Shown here piece by piece: positions 1-8,559 of a stretch of DNA of 64,000 nt. The DNA is from Petrolisthes cinctipes (lineage: Eukaryota > Arthropoda > Malacostraca > Decapoda > Porcellanidae). Made by a program: the position numbers and the translations under genes. Below the pieces are notes generated by a model. The model did not search any database and was not told the DNA's origin. It saw nothing but the letters and a program-made list of their open reading frames with translations. The stretch's first letter is position 1. Every line of letters starts with the position of its first letter. Location: the NCBI GenBank assembly GCA_033782935.1, contig JAWQEG010000003.1, forward strand, positions 4,228,501 through 4,292,500, written 5' to 3'.

Positions 1-316
1 GCGTGGAGGTGATGGAGTGATGGCGTTGTCCTTACGAAAGCATTTACGTAACAGGATCGCCGTAGTGAGGAAGTGATGATTGTTTGTTGTGAAGTAGATG
101 AGGTTCTCTGTAGGTCAGTTGCAGTTATGTTGAAGCAGGTGTTTCTTGTAGGTGAAGAATTTGTGGTTTATCTCCCTCGTTAGAGGTCGTAAGATTACCC
201 ACTGAAGAAATTACTTGAGAGAATTTACAAGCAGATTCCTTCAACTTGTCCTTGAACTATGTTAGTCACTGTACTCCCGTGAAGTCTTTACCTTGCAACT
301 TGCTCTGTTGCAAAAA
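1..316 (-). other. retrotransposon leader, no coding sequence seen
   Basis: This 316-bp stretch lies between the primer-binding site and the window edge. On the minus strand the only ATG I found is near the window edge and is followed within two codons by a stop. It fits the untranslated leader before gag, which would begin further left. I see no gene on the plus strand either. Confidence 0.5.
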
Positions 317-330
317 CACCGCTGCCACCA
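317..330 (-). other. primer-binding site, tRNA-Leu-like
   Basis: The plus-strand sequence CACCGCTGCCACCA equals the last 14 nt of a mature animal tRNA-Leu (AAG/UAG type) including its CCA tail, recalled from general knowledge of that tRNA. The minus strand therefore reads TGGTGGCAGCGGTG, the form of a primer-binding site for minus-strand DNA synthesis. It sits three bases inside the LTR end at 334. The match does not extend further into the tRNA, and no cloverleaf surrounds it, so it is a primer site and not a tRNA gene. Confidence 0.7.
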
Positions 331-393
331 AAATGTACCAGTCCTCTAAGGCTTTAACTCGTTCAGGATCTGATACAGTACCTTAGTCCGGAG

Positions 394-436
394 TTGTAGT
401 CGTAGTAGTTGTTGTTGTTGTTGTGGTTGTTGTGGT
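394..436 (+). repeat. GTT-rich trinucleotide microsatellite in the LTR
   Basis: Imperfect GTT/GTA/GTG triplets form a tract of about 43 bp, with a purer (GTT)n core near 408-423. It lies in what would be the R-U5 part of the LTR (AAC-rich on the transcribed minus strand). Such tracts are often polymorphic in length; nothing indicates coding. Confidence 0.85.
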
Positions 437-508
437 ATTAGGTAGCGAGCTCGGCGTTGTGGTGTTCTTAGGTAGGCTAAGTGACTTCACAAGTTTCTTT
501 AGGCTTAA

Positions 509-514
509 TTTATT
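509..514 (-). promoter_or_regulatory. possible polyadenylation signal AATAAA
   Basis: The minus strand reads AATAAA, overlapping the TATA-like box. In LTRs with a short R region the polyadenylation hexamer can lie just upstream of the transcription start. The overlap means one AT-rich stretch is being read as two signals, so this call is weak. Confidence 0.25.
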
Positions 515-518
515 TATA
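511..518 (-). promoter_or_regulatory. TATA-like box in the LTR
   Basis: The minus strand reads TATAAATA here, in the context GTATAAATAAATT. It lies about 180 bp inside the inner LTR end, a plausible place for the U3/R promoter of a retrotransposon. The motif is short and AT-rich and could occur by chance; its support is its position inside an otherwise well-formed LTR. Confidence 0.4.
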
Positions 519-743
519 CATACTTATCTCTATACAGGGAGTTATATTTGATGCCTTGTCTTATATGCCTGTGTCTCTCTCTTATGGAGACAGGTTATAG
601 CCCTGGGAGTCAGTTTAGGAAATCCTACATATTAGTTCAACTTCACTGCTTATATACATTCTCTATTGGAAGATGCCAAGTCTATTCAGATATTATTATT
701 ACCTTCTTGAAAGGGGTGGAGTTTTTGTCTAAGCTCCACCCAA

Positions 744-814
744 TTCTTCTCTCTCTCTCTTTCTACTTTCTCTCCCTCTCTCTCTCTCTCCTCCTTTCTC
801 TCCCTCTCTCTCTT
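744..814 (+). repeat. CT-rich low-complexity tract in the LTR
   Basis: About 70 bp of CT and CTC repeats with few interruptions, GA-rich on the minus strand. It lies in the U3 part of the proposed LTR. It is not next to an LTR end, so it is not the polypurine tract used for plus-strand priming. GA/CT tracts in insect promoters bind GAGA-type factors, but there is no direct evidence for that here. Confidence 0.85.
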
Positions 815-939
815 GAGTTTAGAGATGACAGTGAGAAATTGGAGGTAAGGAGGTTGGACGCTCTTGTGTTTGTTATTGTCTGGTATATGTTACTTCAAGT
901 GGGGAAGCTGTGGTGTTACCCTCCTCTACAGTACTGTAC

Positions 940-941
940 AC
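940..941. other. retrotransposon-satellite junction
   Basis: The last LTR base is 940. From 941 the sequence is typical satellite (CTC then AAAACACCCG), two bases before the B half-unit starts at 943. The bases just before 941 do not match the satellite. A target-site duplication starting CTCA or CTCAA would be expected at the unseen far end of the element. Confidence 0.7.
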
Positions 942-942
942 T

Positions 943-1030
943 CAAAACACCCGAAAATTCAATATTTTGGGGTCACAGAAGCAATCTGTACATGCCTACT
1001 CAGTGCTAGAATATTTTCAAAATATAGGCT
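943..1030 (+). repeat. first, truncated unit: B half only
   Basis: The array begins with an 88-bp B half whose A half is missing apart from the two bases CT at 941-942. The retrotransposon therefore interrupts a unit almost exactly at its internal A/B boundary. An S148 unit follows at 1031-1178. Confidence 0.85.
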
Positions 1031-1531
1031 AAAAACATGCTAAAAATCGATAATTTAGGTGCCAAAAAGTCGATATCTCAAATTCAGTCCCAAAACACCC
1101 GAAAATTCGAAATTTAGGGGTCCCAGAAGCGATCTGTACATGCCTACTCCGTGTTAGAGTATTTTCAAAATACAGGCCAAAAACATACTGAAAATCGATC
1201 TTTTACGTGCCCAAAAGTCGATATGTGCATGCATCTTCTGTACCCGTTTATATTTCAAATTCTGGCCCTAAACACCCGAAAATTCGATATTTTGGGGTCC
1301 CAGAAGCGATCTGTACATGCCTACTCCATGTTAGAGTATTTTCAAAATTCAGGCCCAAAACATGCTGAAAATCGATATTTTTGGTGCCGAAAGTCAATAT
1401 GTGTATGCATCTTCTATACTCGTTTATATCTCAAATTCAGTCTCAAAACACCCGAAAATTCGATATTTTGGGGTCCCAGAAGCGATCTGTACATGCCTAC
1501 TCAGTGCTAGAATGTTTTCAAAATATAGGCT

Positions 1532-1620
1532 CAAAACATGCTCAAAATCGATATTTTAGGTGCCCAAAAGTCGATATGTGCATGCATCTTCTGTACCCGT
1601 TTATATTTCAAATTCTGGCC
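1532..1620 (+). repeat. representative A half-unit, 89 bp
   Basis: Aligned to the following B half, it shares CAAAACA at the start, CGATATTTT near position 18, CCCA near 32, the block GATxTGTxCATGC near 41-55 and GGCT at the end. This is the half that carries the 29-bp deletion in S units. Confidence 0.9.
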
Positions 1621-1708
1621 CTAAACACCCAAAAATTCGATATTTTGGGGTCCCAGAAGCGATCTGTACATGCCTACTCCGTGTTAGAGTATTTTCAAAA
1701 TTCAGGCC
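1621..1708 (+). repeat. representative B half-unit, 88 bp
   Basis: Second half of the ancestral dimer. It is the more constant half: S and L classes share it without a large deletion. It carries the palindrome centred on TTTTCAAAA and the TGTACATG site used for phasing. Confidence 0.9.
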
Positions 1709-1884
1709 CAAAACATGCTGAAAATCGATATTTTTGGTGCCGAAAGTCAATATGTGTATGCATCTTCTATACTCGTTTATATCTCAAATTCAGTCTCAAA
1801 ACACCCGAAAATTCGATATTTTGGGGTCCCAGAAGCGATCTGTTCATGCCTACTCAGTGCTAGAATGTTTTCAAAATATAGGCT
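1709..1884 (+). repeat. representative L176 unit
   Basis: One base shorter than L177 because GCCCAAAAGTCGATATG becomes GCC(C/G)AAAGTCAATATG, with GTCAATATG in place of GTCGATATG. This example has GTGTATGCATCTTCTATAC; the commoner L176 form has GATGCCCAAAGTCAATATG and GTGCATGTATC. The commoner form usually also has ATTCAATATT and AGCAATCTG in its B half, so it differs from L177 at three CpG sites. Confidence 0.92.
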
Positions 1885-2237
1885 CAAAACATGCTCAAAA
1901 TCGATATTTTAGGTGCCCAAAAGTCGATATGTGCATGCATCTTCTGTACTCGTTTATATCTCAAATACAGGCTCAAAACACCCGAAAATTCGATATTTTG
2001 AGGTCCCAGAAGCGATCTGTACATGCCTACTCCATGTTAGAGTATTTACAAAATACAGGCCCAAAACACGCTGAAAATCGATATTTTAGGTGCCCAAAGT
2101 CAATATGTGCATGTATCTTCTGTACCCGTTTATATCTCAAATTCAGGCTCAAAACACCCGAAAATTCAATATTTTGGGGTCCCAGAAGCAATCTGTACAT
2201 GCATACTCAGTGCTAGAATATTTTCAAAATATAGGCT

Positions 2238-2385
2238 AAAAACATGCTAAAAATAGATATTTTAGGTGCCAAAAAGTCGATATCTCAAATTAAGGCCCAA
2301 AACACCCGAAAATTCGATATTTAGGGGTCCCAGAAGCGATCTGTACATGCCTACTCAGTGCTAGAATGTTTTCAAAATTTAGGCT
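2238..2385 (+). repeat. representative S148 unit
   Basis: Short unit with GGTGCCAAAAAGTCGATAT followed directly by CTCAAATT. Compared with L177 it lacks 29 bp between the ATAT of GTCGATAT and the ATAT of TTTATAT. The flanking sequence is commonly TTCAGTCCC or TTAAGGCCC, which splits S148 into two subclasses. Confidence 0.93.
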
Positions 2386-2562
2386 CAAAACATGCTCAAA
2401 ATCGATATTTTAGGTGCCCAAAAGTCGATATGTGCATGCATCTTCTGTACTCGTTTATATCTCAAATTCAGGCTCAAAACACCCGAAAACTCGATATTTT
2501 AGGGTCCCAGAAGCGATCTGTATATGCCTACCTAGTGCTAGAATATTTTCAAAATATAGGCT

Positions 2563-2709
2563 AAAAACATGCAAAAAATCGATATTTTAGGTGCGTAAAG
2601 GCGATATCTCAAATTAAGGCCCAAAACACCCGAAAATTCGATATTTAGGGGTCCCAGAAGCAATCTGTACATGCCTACTCAGTGCTAGAATATTTTCAAA
2701 ATATATGCT
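2563..2709 (+). repeat. representative S147 unit
   Basis: Short unit with GGTGCGTAAAGGCGATAT followed directly by CTCAAATT. It has the same 29-bp deletion as S148 and is one base shorter just upstream (GCGTAAAGGCGAT against GCCAAAAAGTCGAT). Minor variants read GCATAAAGG, GCGTATAGG and GCGAATAGG. Confidence 0.93.
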
Positions 2710-4008
2710 AAAAACATGCTAAAAATCGATATTTTAGGTGCCAAAAAGTCGATATCTCAAATTCAGTCCCAAAACACCCGAAAATTCGATATTTATGGGG
2801 CCCAGAAGGGATCTGTACATGCCTACTCCGTGTTAGAGTATTTTCAAAATACAGCCCAAAAACATACTGAAAATCGATCTTTTAGGTGCCCAAAAGTCGA
2901 TATGTGCATGCATCTTCTGTACCCGTTTATATCTCAAATTCTGGCCCTAAACACCCGAAAATTCGATATTTTGGGGTCCCAGAAGCGATCTGTACATGCC
3001 TACTCCGTGTTAGAGTATTTTCAAAATAAAGGCCCAAAACATGCTGAAAATCGATATTTTAGATGCCCAAAGTCAATATGTGCATGTATCTTCTGTACCA
3101 GTTTATACCTCAAATTCAGGCTCAAAACACCCGAAAATGCAATATTTTGGGGTTCCAGAAGCAATCTGTACATGCCTACTCAGTGCTAGAATATTTTCAA
3201 AATATAGACTAAAAACATGCTAAAAATCGATATTTTAGGTACCAAAAAGTCGATATCTCAAATTCAGTCCCACAACACCCGAAAATTCGATATTTAGGGG
3301 TCCCAGAAGGGATCGGTACATGTCTACTCATTGCTAGAATATTTTCAAAATATAGGCTAAAAAAAATGCTAAAAATCGATATTTTAGGTGCCAAAAAGTC
3401 GATATCTCAAATTCAGTCCCAAAACACCCGAAAATTCTATATTTATGGGTCCCAGAAGGGATCTGTACATGCCTACTCCGCGTTAGAGTATTTTCAAAAT
3501 ACAGCCCAAAAACATACTGAAAATCGATCTTTTAGGTGCCCAAAAGTCGATATGTGCATGCATCTTCTGTACCCGTTTATATCTCAAATTCTGGCCCTAA
3601 ACACCCGAAAATTCGATATTTTGGGGTCCCAGAAGGGATCTGTACATGCCTACTCCGTGGTAGAGTATTTTCATAATTCAGGCCCAAAACATGCTGAAAA
3701 TCGATATTTTTGGTGGCCAAAGTCAATATGTGTATGCATCTTCTATACTCGTTTATATCTCAAATTCAGGCTCAAAACACCCGAAAATTCGATATTTTGG
3801 GGTCCCAGAAGCGATCTGTACATGCCTACTCAATGCTAGAATGTTTTTAAAATATAGGCTCAAAACATTCTCAAAATCGATATTTTAGGTGCCCAAAAGT
3901 CGATATGTGCATGCATCTTCTGTACTCGTTTATATCTCAAATTCAAGCTCAAAACACCCGAAAATTCGATATTTTAGGGTCCCAGAAGCGATCTGTACAT
4001 GCCTACTC

Positions 4009-4860
4009 CGTGTTAGAGTATTTTCAAAATACAGGCCCAAAACATGCTGAAAATCGATATTTTAGATGCCCAAAGTCAATATGTGCATGTATCTTCTGTA
4101 CCCGTTTATACCTCAAATTCAGGCTCATAACACCCGAAAATTCAATATTTTGGGGTCCCAGAAGCAATCTGTACATGCCTACTCAGTGCTAGAATATTTT
4201 CAAAATATAGGCTAAAAACATGTTAAAAATCGATATTTTAGGTGCAAAAAAGTCGATATCTCAAATTCAGTCCCAAAACACCCGAAAATTCGATATTTAG
4301 GGGTCCCAGAAGGGATCGGTACATGCCTACTCAGTGCTAGAATATTTTCAAAATATAGGCTTAAAACATGCTAAAAATCGATATTTTTGGTGAATAAAGG
4401 CGATATCTCAAATTCAGGCCCAAAACACCCGAAAATTCGATATTATGGGGTCCCATAAGCGATCTGTACATGCCTACTCCGTGTTAGAGTATTTTCAAAA
4501 TACAGGCCCAAAACATGCTGAAAATCGATATTTTAGATGCCCAAAGTCAATATGTGCATGTATCTTCTGTACCCGTTTATATCTCAAATTCCGGCTCAAA
4601 ACACCCGAAAATTCAATATTTTGGGGTCCCAGAAGCAATCTGTACATGCCTACTCAGTGCTAGAATATTTTCAAAATTTAGGCTAAAAAAATGCTAAAAA
4701 TCGATATTTTAGGTGCCAAAAAGTCGATATCTCAAATTCAGTCCCAAAACACCCGAAAATTCTATATTTATGGGTTCCAGAAGGGATCTGTACATGCCTA
4801 CTCCGTGTTAGAGTATTTTCAAAATACAGGCCAAAAACATACTGAAAATCGATCTTTTAG
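4009..4860 (+). repeat. mosaic block of L176, L177 and S units
   Basis: Continues the similarity to the interior with whole units missing. About 4,010-4,290 matches 50,051-50,330 (offset 46,041), and about 4,470-4,965 matches 51,513-52,008 (offset 47,043). The first change of offset (796 bp) equals 177+177+148+147+147, that is five whole units. Markers include TCATAACACCCG near 4,124 and CGATATTATGGGG near 4,437. Confidence 0.78.
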
Positions 4861-6872
4861 GTGCCCAAAAGTCGATATGTGCATGCATCTTCTGTACCCG
4901 TTTATATCTCAAATTCTGGCCCTAAACACCCGAAAATTCGATATTTTGGGGTCCCAGAAGCGATCTGTAAATGCCTAGTCAGTGCTAGAATATTATCAAA
5001 ATATAGGCTAAAAAAACATGCTAAAAATCGATATTTTAGGTGCCAAAAAGTCGATATCTCAAATTAAGGCCCAAAACACCCGAAAATTTGATATTTAGGG
5101 GTCGCAGAAGGGATTTGTACATGCCTACTCCGTGTTAGAGTATTTTCAAAATAAAGGCCAAAAACATACTGAAAATCGATCCTTTAGGTGCCCAAAAGTC
5201 GATATGTGCATGCATCTTCTGTACCCGTTTATATATCAAATTCTGGCCCTAAACACCCGAAAATTCGATATTTTGGGGTCCCAGAAGGGATTTGTACATG
5301 CCTACTCAGTTCTAGAATGTTTTCAAAATATAGCCTCAAAACATGCTCAAAATCGATATTTTAGGTGCCCAAAAGTCGATATGTGCATGCATCTTCTGTA
5401 CTCGTTTATATCTCAAATTCAGGCTCAAAACACCCGAAAATTAGATATTTTTGGGTCGCAGAAGCGATTTGTACATGCCTCCTCAGTGCTAGAATATTTT
5501 CAAAATATAGGCTCAAAACATGCTAAAAATCGATATTTTAGGTGCGTAAAGGCGATATCTCAAATTCAGGCCCAAAACACCCGAAAATTCGATATTATGG
5601 GGTCCCAGAAGCGATCTGTACATGCCTACTCCGTGTTACAAGTATTTACAAAATACAGGCACAAAACATGCTCAAAATCGATGTTTTTGGTGCCAAAAAG
5701 TCGATATGTGCATGCATCTTCAGTACTCGTTTATATCTCAAATTCAGGCTCAAAACACCCGAAAATTCGATATTTTGGGGTCCCAGAAGCGATCTGTACA
5801 TGCCTACTCCGTGTTAGAGTGTTTTCAAAATATAGGCTCAAAAAATGCTCAAAATCGATATTTTAGGTGCCCAGAAGTCGATATGTGCATGACTCTTCTG
5901 TACCCGTTTATATCTCAAATTCTGGCCCTAAACACCCGAAAATTAAATATTTTGGGGTCCCAGAAGCGATCTGTAAATGCCTACTCAGTGCTAGAATATT
6001 ATCAAAATATAGGCTAAAAAAACATGCTAAAAATCGATATTTTAGGTGCCAAAAAGTCGATATCTCAAATTAAGGCCCAAAACACCCGAAAATTTGATAT
6101 TTAGGGGTCGCAGAAGGGATTTATACATGCCTACTCCGTGTTAGAGTATTTTCAAAATACAGGCCAAAAACATACTGAAAATCGATCCTTTAGGTGCCCA
6201 AAAGTCGATATGTGCATGCATCTTCTGTACCCGTTTATATATCAAATTCTGGCCCTAAACACCCGAAAATTCGATATTTTGGGGTCCCAGAAGGGATTTG
6301 TACATGCTTACTCAGTTCTAGAATGTTTTCAAAATATAGCCTCAAAACATGCTCAAAATCGATATTTTAGGTGCCCAGAAGTCGATATGTGCATGACTCT
6401 TCTGTACTCGTTTATATCTCAAATTCAGGCTCAAAACACCCGAAAATTGGATATTTTTGGGTCGCAGAAGCAATTTGTACATGCCTACTCAGTGCTAGAA
6501 TATTTTCAAAATATAGGCTCAAAACATGCTAAAAATCGATATTTTAGGTGCGTAAAGGCGATATCTCAAATTCAGGCCCAAAACACCCGAAAATTCGATA
6601 TTATGGGGTCCCAGAAGCGATCTGTACATGCCTACTCCGTGTTAAAAGTATTTACAAAATACAGGCACAAAACATGCTCAAAATCGATGTTTTAGGTGCC
6701 AAAAAGTCGATATGTGCATGCATCTTCAGTACCCGTTTATATCTCAAATTCAGGCTCAAAACACCCGAAAATTCGATATTTTGGGGTCCCAGAAGCGATC
6801 TGTACATGCCTACTCCGTGTTAGAGTGTTTTCAAAATACAGGCCCAAAACATGCTCAAAATCGATATTTTAG
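4861..6872 (+). repeat. 6-mer HOR, 1,006 bp x 2
   Basis: Copies at 4,861-5,866 and 5,867-6,872. Unit order L177-S148-L177-L177-S147-L177 sums to 1,003; two extra A in the S148 unit (near 5,012) and one extra base near 5,637 give 1,006. Private markers are GGTCGCAGAAGGGATTT, TTTATATATCAAATT and GTATTTACAAAATACAGGCAC. The second copy alone carries the variant GCATGACTCTTC twice (near 5,889 and 6,395). Confidence 0.92.
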
Positions 6873-8559
6873 GTGCCAAAAAGTCGATATGTGCATGCAT
6901 CTTCTGTACTCGTTTATATCTCAAATTCAGGCTCAAAACACCCGAAAATTCGATATTTTGGGGTCCTAGAAGCGATCTGTACATGCCTACTCAGTGCTAG
7001 AGTATTTTCAAAATACATGCCCAAAACATGCTGAAAATCGATATTTTAGATGCCCAAAGTCAATATGTGCATGTATCTTCTGTACCCGTTTATATCTCAA
7101 ATTCAGGCTCAAAACACCCGAAAATTCGATATTTTGGGGTCCCAGAAGCAATCTGTACATGCCTACTCAGTGCTAGAATATTTTCTAAATATAGGCTAAA
7201 AACATGCTAAAAATCGATATTTTAGGTGCAAAAAAGTGGATGTCTCAAATTAAGGCCCAAAACACCCGAAAATTCGATATTTAGGGGTCCCAGAAGCAAT
7301 CTGTACATGCCTACTCAGTGCTAGAATATTTTCAAAATATAGGCTAAAAACATGCTAAAAATCGATATTTTAGGTGCCAAAAAGTCGATATCTCAAATTC
7401 ATTCCCAAAACACCCGAAAATTCGATATTTAGGGGTCCCAGAAGCAATCTGTACATGCCTACACCGTGTTAGAGTATTTTCAAAATACAGGCCAAAAACA
7501 TACTGATAATCGATCTTTTAGGTGCCCAAAAGTCGATATGTGCATGCATCTTCTGTACCCTTTTATATCTCAAATTCTGGCCCTAAACTCCCGAAAATTC
7601 AATATTTTGGGGTCCCAGAAGCGATCTGTACATGCCTACTCAGTGCTAGAATGTTTTCAAAATATAGGCTCAAAACATGCTCAAAATCGATATTTTAGGT
7701 GCCGAAAAGTCGATATGTGCATGTATTTTCTGTACCCGTTTATATCTCAAATTCAAGCTCAAAACACCCGAAAATTCGATATTTTGGGGTCCCAGAAGCG
7801 ATCTGTACATGCCTACTCAGTGCTAGAATATTTTCAAAATATAGGCTCAAAACATGCTAAAAATCGATATTTTAGGTACGTAAAGGCGATATCTCAAATT
7901 CAGGCCCAAAACACCCGAAAATTCGATATTTTTGGGTCCCAGAAGCGATCTGTACATGCCTACTCAGTGCTAGAATGTCTTAAAAATATAGGCTCAAAAC
8001 ATGCTCAAAATCGATATTTTAGGTGCCCAAAAGTCGATATGTGCATGCATCTTCTGTACCCGTTTATATCTCAAATTCTGGCCCTAAACACCCGAAAATT
8101 CAATATTTTTGGGTCCCAGAAGCAATCTGTATATGCCTACTCAGTGCTAGAATATTTTCAAAATATTGGGTAAAAACATGCAAAAAATCGAAATTTTAGG
8201 TGCCAAAAAATCGATATCTCAAATTCAGTCCCAAAACACCCGAAAATTCGATATTTTGGGGTCCCAGAAGCGATCTGTACATACCTACTCAGTGCCAGAA
8301 TATTTTTAAAATATAGGCTGAAAACATGTTAAAAATCGATATTTTAGGTGCGTAAAGGCGATATCTCAAATTCAGGCCCAAAACACCTGAAAATTCGATA
8401 TTTTGGGGTACCAGAAGCGATCTGTACATGCCTACTCCGTGTTAGAGTATTTTCAAAGTACAGGCCCAAAACATGCTCAAAATCGATGTTTTTGGTGCCC
8501 AAAAGTCGATATGTGCATGCATCTTCAGTACCCGTTTATATTTCAAATTCAGGCTCAAA
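6873..8559 (+). repeat. satellite block, partly repeated at 10.7-12.1 kb
   Basis: From about 7,322 the sequence recurs at offset 3,421 (to about 8,640, matching 10,743-12,061). Shared markers are TTCATTCCC near 7,398, CATACTGATAATCG, TGTCTTAAAAATATAGG, AAAATCGAAATTTTAGG and CACCTGAAAATTCG. The 6,873-7,321 part is ordinary L and S units with GCAAAAAAGTGGATGTCTC. Confidence 0.85.

Larger units (their letters stand above)
1..940 (-). mobile_element. LTR retrotransposon, 5' end (LTR, primer site, leader)
   Basis: This stretch has no satellite homology and holds the ordered parts of a retrotransposon 5' end read on the minus strand: an LTR (940 down to 334), a 3-nt spacer, a 14-nt tRNA-like primer-binding site (330-317) and non-coding leader (316-1). 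The LTR begins and ends with the inverted repeat TGTAC/GTACA and carries a TATA-like box. Satellite sequence resumes at the base directly after the LTR end. Seen: termini, primer site, junction. Known: this order defines LTR elements, and tRNA-Leu priming occurs in several Ty3/gypsy-type and other elements. Inferred: the gag-pol body lies to the left of the window. No reverse transcriptase or other protein domain is visible, so the superfamily is not established. Confidence 0.72.
334..940 (-). mobile_element. 5' LTR of the retrotransposon, 607 bp
   Basis: On the plus strand the segment starts TGTACC at 334 and ends CTGTACA at 940, giving the TG...CA ends expected of an LTR and a 5-bp terminal inverted repeat. 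The inner end lies three bases from the primer-binding site. The outer end abuts satellite. A TATA-like box and an AATAAA-like signal sit near 509-518, which would put transcription start near 485-490 (minus strand), with a long U3 and about 150 bp of R-U5. Two simple-sequence tracts lie inside it. The paired LTR is outside the window, so the length rests on the termini alone. A plus-strand open frame that crosses the LTR-satellite junction (548-1009) is not a gene. Confidence 0.68.
1532..1708 (+). repeat. representative L177 unit
   Basis: Full-length unit. The A half (89 bp) carries GATATTTTAGGTGCCCAAAA, GTCGATATG, the 8-bp palindrome TGCATGCA and a CGTTTATAT segment. The B half (88 bp) carries CCCAAAAATTCGATATTTTG (usually CCCGAAAA), GGTCCCAGAAGCGATC, TGTACATGCC and the palindromic ATTTTCAAAAT region. 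177 is divisible by three, so runs of L177 units stay open in one frame. Confidence 0.95.
1206..1911 (+). repeat. 2-mer HOR, 353 bp x 2 (L177+L176)
   Basis: The sequence from about 1,206 recurs 353 bp later. Both copies share the uncommon TATTTCAAATTCTGGCCC, the GCCGAAAGTCAATATGTG box and CTTCTATACTCG. 353 = 177 + 176. Confidence 0.85.
1630..4008 (+). repeat. block shared with 46.9-49.3 kb and 59.8-62.2 kb
   Basis: The order of units and rare markers matches 46,876-49,253 at an offset of 45,245-45,246 bp, and again at 59.8-62.2 kb. Shared rare markers include AACACGCTGAAAATCG, a CTAGTGCTAG variant near 2,530, TTTATACCTCAAATTC, a run of six to seven A after GGCT near 3,358, and GGTGGCCAAAGTC near 3,713. 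Only scattered single-base differences were seen. It lies just inside the retrotransposon junction. Confidence 0.88.

Noticed and set aside
317..330. tRNA gene or tRNA-derived SINE
   Set aside because: Only the last 14 nt of a tRNA-Leu are present; no anticodon arm or internal promoter boxes lie next to it, and its position by the LTR explains it as a primer site.
744..814. Polypurine tract for plus-strand priming
   Set aside because: It is 126 bp from the outer LTR end and inside the LTR; a polypurine tract abuts the 3' LTR on the internal side.
548..1009. 153-codon open frame on the plus strand
   Set aside because: It crosses the LTR-satellite junction at 940/941, contains the CT-rich tract and runs antisense to the proposed LTR, so it cannot be an ancestral gene.
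1282..1298. A true CENP-B box
   Set aside because: Two of nine fixed positions are wrong in nearly all units, including the central A, so it is reported only as a resemblance.
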